Source: Pusillimonas sp.
GTDB taxonomy: Bacteria; Pseudomonadota; Gammaproteobacteria; Burkholderiales; Burkholderiaceae_B
Reading direction: 5' to 3'
DNA length: 64,000 bases
Assembly: GCF_029263785.1 (NCBI RefSeq)
Contig: NZ_JAJUFE010000004.1
Location: 51,539 to 115,538 of the forward strand
Position numbers and translations under genes: made by a program. Below, piece by piece: positions 46,695 through 55,100 of the stretch (positions are counted from its first letter, which is position 1; the number at the start of each line of letters is the position of its first letter). A model generated the notes under the pieces. It was not told the DNA's origin and ran no database searches. It was given only the letters and a program-made list of their open reading frames with translations.

Positions 46695-46721
46695 TTGCTT
46701 TACGATTACGGGATTTATAAC
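46695..46721 (+). promoter_or_regulatory. Possible promoter for minDE
   Basis: TTGCTT (46695-46700) and TATAAC (46716-46721) are separated by 15 bases, in the 105-base gap after minC, with GAGGA at 46724-46728 just before the minD ATG. The spacing is short, so the promoter is a weak candidate; readthrough from glnS-minC is also likely. Confidence 0.3.
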
Positions 46722-46739
46722 TAGAGGAACTCAACCATC

Positions 46740-47555
46740 ATGACACGCATCGTTGTGGTGACATCCGGAAAAGGCGGGGTTGGTAAAACGACCACCAGCG
46801 CCAGTTTTTCGTCTGGTCTGGCCATGCGCGGCCATAAAACCGTCGTCATCGACTTCGACGTCGGTTTGCGCAATCTGGACCTGATCATGGGTTGCGAGCG
46901 TCGGGTCGTGTACGATTTCGTCAACGTGATTCAGGGAGAAGCCACGCTCAACCAGGCGCTTATCCGCGACAAGCAGCTCGAGAACCTCTATATCTTGCCG
47001 GCTTCGCAAACGCGTGACAAAGAAGCCCTCACCAAAGAAGGCGTTGAAAAGACCCTTAACGACCTCAAGGACATGGGCTTTGAATACATTGTGTGCGATT
47101 CGCCTGCAGGCATTGAAACCGGCGCGCTCATGGCCTCGTACTTTGCAGACGATGCCATTGTCGTCACCAACCCGGAAGTATCGTCGGTGCGAGACTCCGA
47201 CCGCATTCTGGGCATTCTGTCGGCCAAATCGCACCGTGCGGTCAGCAGCCAGGAGCCCATCAAAGAGTACCTGCTTCTTACCCGCTATCATCCCAAGCGC
47301 GTCGCCGACGGTGAGATGCTGTCACTGCAAGACGTTGAAGACATCCTGCGCATCAAGCTGATCGGAGTCATTCCTGAATCCGAATCGGTGCTTCAGGCTT
47401 CCAACCAAGGTATTCCGGCCATACATATCCGCGACAGCGACGTAGCCATGGCCTACCAGGACGTCGTGGGTCGCTACTTGGGTGAAGACCTCCCCTTGCG
47501 CTTCGTCGACTACGAGAAACCAGGCCTTTTCAAGCGCCTTTTCGGAGGCAAGTAA
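46740..47555 (+). CDS. minD: Septum site-determining ATPase MinD
   Basis: A 271-residue ParA-type ATPase that oscillates on the membrane with MinE and carries MinC. Deviant Walker [10 protein letters not shown] at residues 10-18 (signature Lys11), switch [11 protein letters not shown], Walker B VCDSPAG, and a C-terminal membrane-targeting amphipathic helix ending [10 protein letters not shown]. Full length; minE starts one base after the stop. Confidence 0.97.
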   Translation: MTRIVVVTSGKGGVGKTTTSASFSSGLAMRGHKTVVIDFDVGLRNLDLIMGCERRVVYDFVNVIQGEATLNQALIRDKQLENLYILPASQTRDKEALTKEGVEKTLNDLKDMGFEYIVCDSPAGIETGALMASYFADDAIVVTNPEVSSVRDSDRILGILSAKSHRAVSSQEPIKEYLLLTRYHPKRVADGEMLSLQDVEDILRIKLIGVIPESESVLQASNQGIPAIHIRDSDVAMAYQDVVGRYLGEDLPLRFVDYEKPGLFKRLFGGK

Positions 47556-47556
47556 T

Positions 47557-47829
47557 ATGTCGTTTCTGTCTTTCCTGCTCGGGCAAAAGAAAACTTCGGC
47601 CAGCGTGGCCAAAGACCGCCTGCAACTCATTCTGATCAATGAACGCGGAACCGGAAAAGGTCCCGATTACCTGCCCCAGCTGCAGAAAGAACTGGTCGAG
47701 GTGATTTCGCGTTACGTCAAAATCAACCCTGAAGACATCAAAGTCAACCTTGAACGCCAGAACTCGCTTGAAGTGCTCGAGGTCAAGATCGAAATGCCCC
47801 AGGCAGGCGCTGAGGCCACCAGCTCCTGA
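47557..47829 (+). CDS. minE: Cell division topological specificity factor MinE
   Basis: A 90-residue protein that stimulates MinD ATPase and confines MinCD to the poles. The membrane-binding N-terminus is [12 protein letters not shown], the anti-MinCD helix covers [14 protein letters not shown], and the dimer domain follows ([22 protein letters not shown]). ATG 47557 lies directly after minD, and a terminator follows 21 bases after its stop. Confidence 0.96.
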   Translation: MSFLSFLLGQKKTSASVAKDRLQLILINERGTGKGPDYLPQLQKELVEVISRYVKINPEDIKVNLERQNSLEVLEVKIEMPQAGAEATSS

Positions 47830-47850
47830 TCCCGGCGCAATATGCGCAAT

Positions 47851-47888
47851 AAAAACGCCGCCTCGGCTTGCAGCCAAGGCGGCGTTTT
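47851..47888. terminator. Bidirectional terminator between minE and the lipoprotein gene
   Basis: The stem AAAACGCCGCC / GGCGGCGTTTT carries an inner GGCT/AGCC pair, and A and T runs lie on the two sides. It can end both the minCDE transcript and the convergent lipoprotein transcript. Confidence 0.88.
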
Positions 47889-47904
47889 GCTTACCCGATA
47901 TGGA

Positions 47905-48132
47905 TTAGCGGTTTTTGCCGATCTGGTCGCCGATGACGCCACCGATGGCTGCCCCGCCAACGGTTCCCAGCACACCACCATTGGAGATGACGGCTCCGGC
48001 CACACCGCCGACGCCGGCTCCCGTGACCGCTCCTTTTTGGCGGCTGCTCATCGTATCCCAGGACGAACAGCCCGCACTGGCAACCGCTACCAGACCGATG
48101 GCCATCCACTTGGCAATTTGACGCGTATTCAT
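47905..48132 (-). CDS. Glycine-zipper lipoprotein, OsmB-like
   Basis: A 75-residue lipoprotein. The lipobox is VASAGC (Cys22), followed by a short linker and a glycine-zipper pair of hydrophobic helices (GAVTGAGVGGVAGAVIS, GTVGGAAIGGVIGDQIG). Such proteins sit in the outer membrane and are often osmotically or stress induced, as OsmB is. GGGAG stands 7 bases before ATG 48132. Monocistronic, ending at the terminator shared with minE. Confidence 0.88.
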   Translation of the reverse strand: MNTRQIAKWMAIGLVAVASAGCSSWDTMSSRQKGAVTGAGVGGVAGAVISNGGVLGTVGGAAIGGVIGDQIGKNR

Positions 48133-48303
48133 GGTGAACTCCCGTGTTTTTAACAGTGTTGGATCAACCTTAACCCGTATGTTCTGGAGTGTTCGGGCAC
48201 AATTGTTAGCATGCGAAATAACTGTATCCCTGACACTCGGCGGGGCCTTGACAGTGGGTCAGCAAAAATCGTGCCGGCTCAAAGGTCTACCTCTGCACGG
48301 GAC

Positions 48304-48324
48304 GGGCAGGCCGCCGGCCTGCCC
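48304..48324. repeat. GC-rich inverted repeat downstream of ettA
   Basis: GGGCAGGCC and GGCCTGCCC form a perfect 9-bp stem with a 3-base loop, about 80 bases past the ettA stop on its strand. No T-run follows, so a rho-independent role is weak. The 272-base gap 48133-48404 holds nothing else that I recognise. Confidence 0.35.
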
Positions 48325-48404
48325 AAATATTCAGCGGTAAAAATTAGCATCGAATTGTGAAAAGCGTACGGTCCAGCTTACAAATAGCTGACGTCCAAAC
48401 AACA

Positions 48405-50078
48405 CTACTTCAGGGGCTTGTAGCGTATGCGACGCGGCTTGGCGGCCTCTTCGCCGAGTCGCTGGCGCTTGTCGGCCTCGTACTCTTGATAGTTGCCGTC
48501 AAAGAACACGACCTGGGAATCGCCCTCGAACGCCAGAATATGCGTGGCGATACGATCCAGGAACCAGCGGTCGTGGCTGATGACCATAACACTGCCGGCG
48601 AACTCGAGCAGGGCGTCTTCCAGCGCACGCAGCGTCTCGACGTCAAGGTCGTTTGACGGTTCGTCCAGAAGCAACACGTTGCCGCCAGAAATAAGCGTTT
48701 TCGCCAGATGGAAACGCCCGCGCTCTCCGCCCGACAAGTTGCCCACCCGCTTGTTCTGGTCGCTACCCTTGAAGTTGAAGCGGCCAAGATACGCGCGAGA
48801 AGACATCTCGAACTTGCCGACCGTAATCAGGTCCGCCCCGTCGGACAGGGCCTCGAACACAGTCTTTTCGTCGGGCAGCGCTTCGCGGGACTGATCCACG
48901 TACGCCAGTTGAACCGTCTGTCCGATCTTGACCTCGCCGGAATCCGGAGTGTCCTTGCCGGCGATCATGCGGAACAGTGTGGACTTGCCGGCGCCGTTAG
49001 GACCGATGATGCCCACGATGGCACCCGGCGGCACCCGGAAGCTGAGGTTATCGATCAGGAGGCGGTCGCCAAAGCCTTTCGAGACATTATTGAATTCGAT
49101 GACTTCATTTCCCAGACGCTCGGCCACGGGAATGAAGATTTCCTGGGTCTCGTTGCGCTTCTGGTAATCGTGTGAAGACAGTTCCTCGAAGCGTGAGAGC
49201 CGGGCCTTGGCCTTGGCCTGACGACCCTTGGGATTCTGCCGGACCCATTCAAGCTCTTTCTTGATGGTCCGCTGACGCGCCGACTCGGCGGCCTCTTCCT
49301 GCTTTAGGCGCTGATCCTTTTGCTCGAGCCAGGACGTGTAATTACCCTTCCATGGAATGCCATGACCACGATCAAGCTCAAGTATCCAGTCGGCGGCGTT
49401 ATCAAGAAAATAACGATCGTGAGTAACCGCCACAACCGTGCCCGGAAACTTGCGCAAAAACTGTTCGAGCCACTCGACGCTTTCGGCATCAAGGTGGTTG
49501 GTGGGCTCGTCCAGCAAGAGCATGTCGGGCTTGGACAACAGCAATCGACACAGCGCTACGCGACGCTTTTCACCGCCGGACAGATTGCCGATCCTGGCAT
49601 CCCAGGGAGGCAGTCGCAAGGCGTCAGCGGCAATATCCATTTGCAGCTCGATGTCATCTGAACCGCTTGAGGCAGCGGCGGCGATGATTGCCTCGAGTTC
49701 TGCCTGTTCTGCAGCCAGAGCGTCAAAATCTGCATCGGGTTCAGCGTAGGCCGCGTACACTTCGTCAAGCCGTTTGCGAGCAGAAAAGAGCTCGCCCAAG
49801 CCTTCTTCAACCGACTCACGGACTGTATGCTCGGCATCGAGCACCGGTTCCTGCTCGAGGTAGCCGATCTTGATACCGGGCATCGGAATCGCTTCACCTT
49901 CGATCTCGCGATCGACGCCGGCCATGATGCGCAACAAAGTCGACTTCCCTGCACCGTTCAGTCCCAGTACGCCAATTTTGGCGCCGGGGAAAAAGGACAA
50001 GGAAATGTCGCGCAAGATCTGACGCTTGGGAGGCACGATCTTGCCGACCCGGTTCATTGTGTAGACGTATTGGGCCAT
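48405..50078 (-). CDS. ettA: Energy-dependent translational throttle protein EttA
   Basis: A 557-residue ABC-F protein with two cassettes. The first has GLNGAGKSTLLR, LSGGEKRRVALC and LLLDEPTNHLD. The second has GPNGAGKSTLFR, LSGGERGRFHLAK and LLLDEPSNDLD. The arm and the linker between the cassettes (residues about 95-140 and 250-320) fit EttA, which binds the ribosomal E site and controls the first elongation step according to ADP/ATP ratio. Confidence 0.95.
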   Translation of the reverse strand: MAQYVYTMNRVGKIVPPKRQILRDISLSFFPGAKIGVLGLNGAGKSTLLRIMAGVDREIEGEAIPMPGIKIGYLEQEPVLDAEHTVRESVEEGLGELFSARKRLDEVYAAYAEPDADFDALAAEQAELEAIIAAAASSGSDDIELQMDIAADALRLPPWDARIGNLSGGEKRRVALCRLLLSKPDMLLLDEPTNHLDAESVEWLEQFLRKFPGTVVAVTHDRYFLDNAADWILELDRGHGIPWKGNYTSWLEQKDQRLKQEEAAESARQRTIKKELEWVRQNPKGRQAKAKARLSRFEELSSHDYQKRNETQEIFIPVAERLGNEVIEFNNVSKGFGDRLLIDNLSFRVPPGAIVGIIGPNGAGKSTLFRMIAGKDTPDSGEVKIGQTVQLAYVDQSREALPDEKTVFEALSDGADLITVGKFEMSSRAYLGRFNFKGSDQNKRVGNLSGGERGRFHLAKTLISGGNVLLLDEPSNDLDVETLRALEDALLEFAGSVMVISHDRWFLDRIATHILAFEGDSQVVFFDGNYQEYEADKRQRLGEEAAKPRRIRYKPLK

Positions 50079-50182
50079 GACTTCTATATAGTGGAGAAAC
50101 TTGGAAAAGAATGATTGTAGGCCGAGAGTCGAAATAAAGCCGACTTGAACTAAAATGAGGCCTGTCCTTCTGGTTATTCATC

Positions 50183-50677
50183 ATGCCCACGCCCGATCAC
50201 GACGCCCCTCTCGTCTTTACCTCCGACGAACTCGACATGCTTGGCCGAACTGCCGACGCCCTCAGCGCATATATGGGCAAGCCGGTGCTTGCCGAGGTGG
50301 TCGACGCCGAAGAAACCGGCTTCGAATGGGTGGTATTTGCGGTTCCGCTCGAAACCAACGAAGACGCACGCGATCTGGTCACCGTCCAGGTGGGTGGGCG
50401 GGGTTCTCGCATCATCGGCCACAAGGGTGGGCTCAAGATAGAAGACGGTGATATCTACCAGTGCAAGTACCTGTGGGCAATCCAGTTGTCCGACATCGAA
50501 GGTGTGCGGTTCATCAAGGTCGATGAAGAAGGCGATGAGGTGGCATGGAGCGACGACCTCAGCACCATGTTGCCTTTTGCCCTGGGCAGCGAACCTCCCC
50601 CTCCCGACGACGACCAGGACGAAGCCGAAGACGACCCGGCCAGCGATGAGCCGACCCAGCCGCCCACCTTGCACTAA
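50183..50677 (+). CDS. Conserved hypothetical acidic protein
   Basis: A 164-residue soluble protein. Residues about 8-130 look folded (FTSDELDMLGRTADALSAYMG, ETGFEWVVFAVPLE, YQCKYLWAIQLSDIEGVRFIK). The last 30 residues are a disordered acidic tail rich in Asp, Glu and Pro. I recognise no named family; similar proteins appear in Burkholderiales near ettA or glycosyltransferase genes. Divergent from ettA. Confidence 0.65.
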   Translation: MPTPDHDAPLVFTSDELDMLGRTADALSAYMGKPVLAEVVDAEETGFEWVVFAVPLETNEDARDLVTVQVGGRGSRIIGHKGGLKIEDGDIYQCKYLWAIQLSDIEGVRFIKVDEEGDEVAWSDDLSTMLPFALGSEPPPPDDDQDEAEDDPASDEPTQPPTLH

Positions 50678-50754
50678 GCCCTTGTTTTTTCGACCGGCCG
50701 GCAGTAACGACCTGGGCGCTGAAGCACATCACTTCCGCCCGGGGCATGCAGACA

Positions 50755-51741
50755 CTAATGTCTTCCCGCCCTGGCCTTGATGCCCACGGCCTGCGGGCGC
50801 GCAGCGCGTATGTCGCGCAAATACAGGGCAACACCTGCAGGCCACATCAGCGCAACGAGCACACGGCTCCATAGACCCGAGAGGTGTCGACCTTTTGGAA
50901 GTTCCTGGCCGTTTCGTCTGACATGCAGCGCGAATCGCGTGTAGCGTGCCGCAGCAGCAAAAAACTCTTGCGGCCTGTACCGGAACCACGGCAGACACTT
51001 GGCCACCGTGTCGTGGGCAAGCAACCACAGCCCCTGGGCATGCGGCGCGCCCCCGGTCGTACGGCTGCTGCTGGTAAGGGTGTCTCCGGTTCCACTGGTA
51101 CTTTCGTAGTACACGCGAAACACCTGGTTCAGGAATCGGGTGCGATAACCCGCCCTGGACATCGCCCTCCACACGAGGCTTTCAGGAACAAAACCCGGAA
51201 TATCCTCCGGAAACGGGAATCGTCGCAACACGTCGGTTCGCATGCAGCCAAATTTTTCGCCTTTGACGTGATGCTTGAAAAACATGTCGATGGCGGTCGT
51301 GTCGAACACGTCTGCCGGGAACATGTCTCCCACAATATGCCCGTCAGGTCGGGCACATAAGCCTGTAATGGCCACGAAAGTCGAGCGCTCTGCCGGATCC
51401 ATCGCGTTCCAAGCCTGGGCCATGACATACAAGGCATTCATATCCAGACTGTCGTCGCTGTCGAGTGCAACAATGAGCTCGCCGCGTGCCTCTCGTACGC
51501 CGCGGTTGAACGCGGCCTTCTTGTGGCCATTGGGCTGCCACTCGTATCGGATTGGAAAGCTCGCCTGTTGTTGCCAGGCCATGACCAGATCGCGTGTGTT
51601 GTCGGTAGAGCCATCGTCTACCACCAACCATTCGAAATCCTGGAACGTCTGCTCCGCCAGAGAATCGTAAACCCTAGCCAGTGTATGCGCTCGGTTATAA
51701 GTGGGAGTCAGTACCGTAAAAAGATGGCGCCGATAGGACAT
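50755..51741 (-). CDS. Family 2 glycosyltransferase
   Basis: A 328-residue GT-A fold enzyme. It begins LFTVLTPTYNRAHTLARVYDSL, followed by VVDDGSTDNTRDLV. The DxD-type motif is ALDSDDSLD, and the acceptor side has PEDIPGFVPESLVWRAMSRAG. A hydrophobic stretch near the C-terminus (LVALMWPAGVALYLRDI) may anchor it to the membrane. Sugar and acceptor are unknown, and there is no surrounding polysaccharide cluster. Confidence 0.9.
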   Translation of the reverse strand: MSYRRHLFTVLTPTYNRAHTLARVYDSLAEQTFQDFEWLVVDDGSTDNTRDLVMAWQQQASFPIRYEWQPNGHKKAAFNRGVREARGELIVALDSDDSLDMNALYVMAQAWNAMDPAERSTFVAITGLCARPDGHIVGDMFPADVFDTTAIDMFFKHHVKGEKFGCMRTDVLRRFPFPEDIPGFVPESLVWRAMSRAGYRTRFLNQVFRVYYESTSGTGDTLTSSSRTTGGAPHAQGLWLLAHDTVAKCLPWFRYRPQEFFAAAARYTRFALHVRRNGQELPKGRHLSGLWSRVLVALMWPAGVALYLRDIRAARPQAVGIKARAGRH

Positions 51742-51812
51742 AGTTATTTTCGTTATGCATCATCAATAGGTGTCGCATGCCCGTCCGCATGTATGGCCCC
51801 ATCATAGGCCCA

Positions 51813-51848
51813 AAAAAAAACCATGAGTACAAAACTCATGGTTTTTTT
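51813..51848. terminator. Bidirectional intrinsic terminator
   Basis: AAAAAAAAACCATGAGT and ACTCATGGTTTTTTT form a long stem with an ACAAA loop and T-runs on both strands. It isolates the tiny basic-protein gene (51873-52001) from the glycosyltransferase downstream on the same strand. Confidence 0.9.
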
Positions 51849-51872
51849 GCCTTTGCAACATGAAGACACAGA

Positions 51873-52001
51873 TTAAGCGCGCTTCACCTTCTCGAGCATC
51901 TTGAAAACGCCCTTGGGCGAATTGACAAAAAGGCGCTTAAAGGCCTTGCCCAGGCAACGGCGCTCAAGCGTGTTGCGGCGCGTACGTTTGATTTCTGCCA
52001 T
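51873..52001 (-). CDS. Tiny basic protein, 42 residues, unknown
   Basis: ATG 52001 has GGGAG 7 bases upstream and ends at TAA 51873. The product starts MAEIKRTRRNTLERRCLG and continues with KAFKRLFVNSPKGVF and EKVKRA, rich in Lys and Arg, without membrane segment. It looks like an RNA- or ribosome-binding peptide, but I recognise no named family. A strong terminator directly downstream makes it a monocistronic unit. It is divergent from uvrA, 117 bases apart. Confidence 0.7.
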   Translation of the reverse strand: MAEIKRTRRNTLERRCLGKAFKRLFVNSPKGVFKMLEKVKRA

Positions 52002-52118
52002 TGACGGCTCCCGTAAAATAGACTTCTTGAAAAACCCCTTATTCTACCGTAAACGAGAAACCCGCTCAAAACGTCCGGTGTCAAGACAGCCTGGGTGCCA
52101 AAGGTCTACCATATTCCC

Positions 52119-55100
52119 ATGAGTTCAAACATCCGCATCTTCGGCGCACGCCAGAACAATCTCAAGAATCTCGACGTCACCATCAATACCGGCGAACTGA
52201 CCGTATTGACCGGAGTCTCCGGCTCAGGCAAAAGCTCCTTGGCCTTTGACACGCTTTATGCAGAAGGCCAGCGGCGATATGTGGAAACCTTCTCGCCCTA
52301 TGCGCGTCAGTTTCTGGATCGCATGGACAAACCCCAGGTCGACCGCATAGAAGGCATTTTGCCGGCGATAGCGATTGATCAGGTCAACCCGGTGCGCAAC
52401 TCGCGCAGCACGGTTGGCACCATGTCTGAACTGAACGATCACCTCAAACTGCTCTACGCGCGGCTTGGCCAACTATATTGCCGGTGCTGCGCAAGGCGAG
52501 TGGAAAGAGACACCCCGGAATCCATCCATGCCAGTCTGAAGGAACTGTCTGCCGCCGACGACCCCCGCCTGATCATCACCTTCCCCGTGACCATTCCGGA
52601 CAATTTCACCGAAGATGAAGTCGTCGGATACCTGAACCAGCAGGGCTACACCCGTATCCATCATGAAGAGACTGTAGCCGCAGCGCCGCAGGCCGCTGCA
52701 CGCAAGCGCGGAAAGGCCGGTGCGAAGTCGGCCGGCCCGGCCGGGAAACTGCGCGTCCTGCACGTCATCCAGGACCGTTTTCGCATGAGGAACGCCGAAA
52801 CCGGGCGTGTCATGGAAGCACTGGATGCAGCATTGCGACAGGGCAATGGCCATCTGACAGTCTATGCTTCTCAATCGTCCGACGCGCCGGAAACTGCCTG
52901 GCGCTTCAGCAATCGCCTGCATTGCGCGCACTGCAATATTGAATATTCCCAGGCGCTGCCCAGCACCTTCTCCTTCAATTCTCCGCTGGGTGCCTGCGAA
53001 GCATGCCGTGGCTTCGGACGAGTCATGGGCATCGACTACGGACTGGTGGTTCCAGATGAAAAGAAGTCGCTGCGCCAAGGTGCGATAAAGCCCTGGCAAA
53101 CCAAAAGCTATGGGGAATGCCAGACCGAGATGGAGCAATACGCACCTTCTGCGGGCGTGCGTCTGGATGTTCCGTGGCGCGACCTGTCGGACGCCGAAAA
53201 AGAGTGGGTGATCGGCGGCGATCCCGACTGGAAAGGCGGACCACGCGCATGGAAGACACAGTGGTATGGCGCGCAACGTTTCTTCGACTGGCTGGAATCA
53301 CGTGCCTACAAGATGCACGTGCGCGTCTTGCTTTCCAAGTATCGCAACTATACGCCCTGCCCGGCTTGTGACGGCTCGAGGCTCAAGCCGGACGCCACCT
53401 TGTGGCGCCTGGGCGATAACCCCATCGCGACCGACGAGGGCTATCCCCGATTCAAGCCGGTACATGCCCGGTGGTCTCAGGAGCAGCTGGACGCCCTGCC
53501 CGGTTTGGGCATACATGACCTCATGCGCCTGCCCGTCGAGCGGGTGCGGGACTTCTTCGATACGCTGACCTTTGGCGAAAGAATGGATGCCGCGATCGGG
53601 CTGCTGCTGGATGAGGTCCGGTCTCGCCTGAAGTTCCTGTGCGATGTGGGATTGGGATATCTTTCGCTTGACCGCCAAAGCCGCACGTTGTCCGGTGGAG
53701 AGGTTCAGCGCATCAATCTCACCACGGCACTGGGCACGTCGCTGGTCAACACGCTATTCGTTCTGGACGAGCCGTCCATCGGACTGCATCCCAGGGACAT
53801 CCACCGCATCGTGCAGGTCATGCACCGGCTTCGTGACAATGGCAATACGCTGGTCGTCGTCGAACATGATCCACAAGTCATGGCGGCGGCTGATCGCATC
53901 ATGGATATCGGCCCCGGTCCCGGAGAACGTGGGGGACAAATCATATTTGACGGCACCCCCGCAACCTTGCGCGAGAGTCACACCCTGACCGGCGATTACC
54001 TGGCAGGCAAGCTGGTGGTTGAAGCGCCTCGACCTATGCCGGTTGCTGACAACACGCCCCGCTTATTGCTGGAAGGGGTCACCGCAAACAATCTCAAGGA
54101 CATCTCGGTCTCTATCCCGCTGGGTCGTCTTGTTTGCCTGACAGGTGTGTCGGGGTCGGGAAAATCCACTCTTGTGCAAGACGTCCTGTACCCTGCACTG
54201 CTCAAACAGCAAGGCAAGCCGGTAGAGGCGCCGGGTCCGCATCGTCACCTGCTGGGTGCCGACCAGATTGCCGACGTTGTCATGGTTGACCAGACCCCTA
54301 TCGGCAAAACTGCCCGCTCGAACCCCGCCAGTTTCGTAGGAGCGTTCGATGCCATCCGCAAGCTTTTCGCGCAGGCACCCCTTGCAAAGGAACGGGGCTA
54401 CACTGCCGGCACGTTCAGCTTCAATACCGGCGACGGACGCTGCCCGACCTGCGGTGGCACCGGATTTGAACACGTCGAGATGCAGTTCCTGTCCGACGTC
54501 TACCTGCGCTGCCCGGATTGCGACGGCAAGCGATTCCGGCCCGAAGTGCTTGAGGTCCGCGTCGAGCATCTGGGCCGAAGCGCATCCATCGATGACGTAC
54601 TGGACATGACTGTCAGCGAAGCGCTGGACTTTTTTGCCGGGCTGCGAGACGTGCAGTATGGCCTGGCTCCGCTTGCCGATGTCGGTCTGGAGTATGTGCG
54701 CCTGGGACAACCTGTGCCTACGCTTTCGGGAGGCGAAGCTCAAAGGCTGAAGCTGGCCGGCCATCTTGCCACAGCCGCTCGCGGAGGGATTTCTACGGCC
54801 AAGGTCGCCAAGAAAGGCAGCCTGTTCCTGTTCGACGAACCCACAACCGGGTTGCACTTTGACGATATTGCCCGGCTCATGCGGGCCTTTCGCAAGCTAC
54901 TTGCTGCCGGACATTCGCTGTTGATCATTGAGCACAATCTGGATGTCATTCGGGCGGCCGACTGGCTGATCGACCTCGGTCCCGACGGCGGGGACGCGGG
55001 CGGGCGCGTGGTAGGTATCGGAACGCCCCAGCAACTGATGCAAAACGAAAACTCGCACACCGGAAAAGCTCTGCGTCGCTACGCAGAAGACGTGCTTTCT

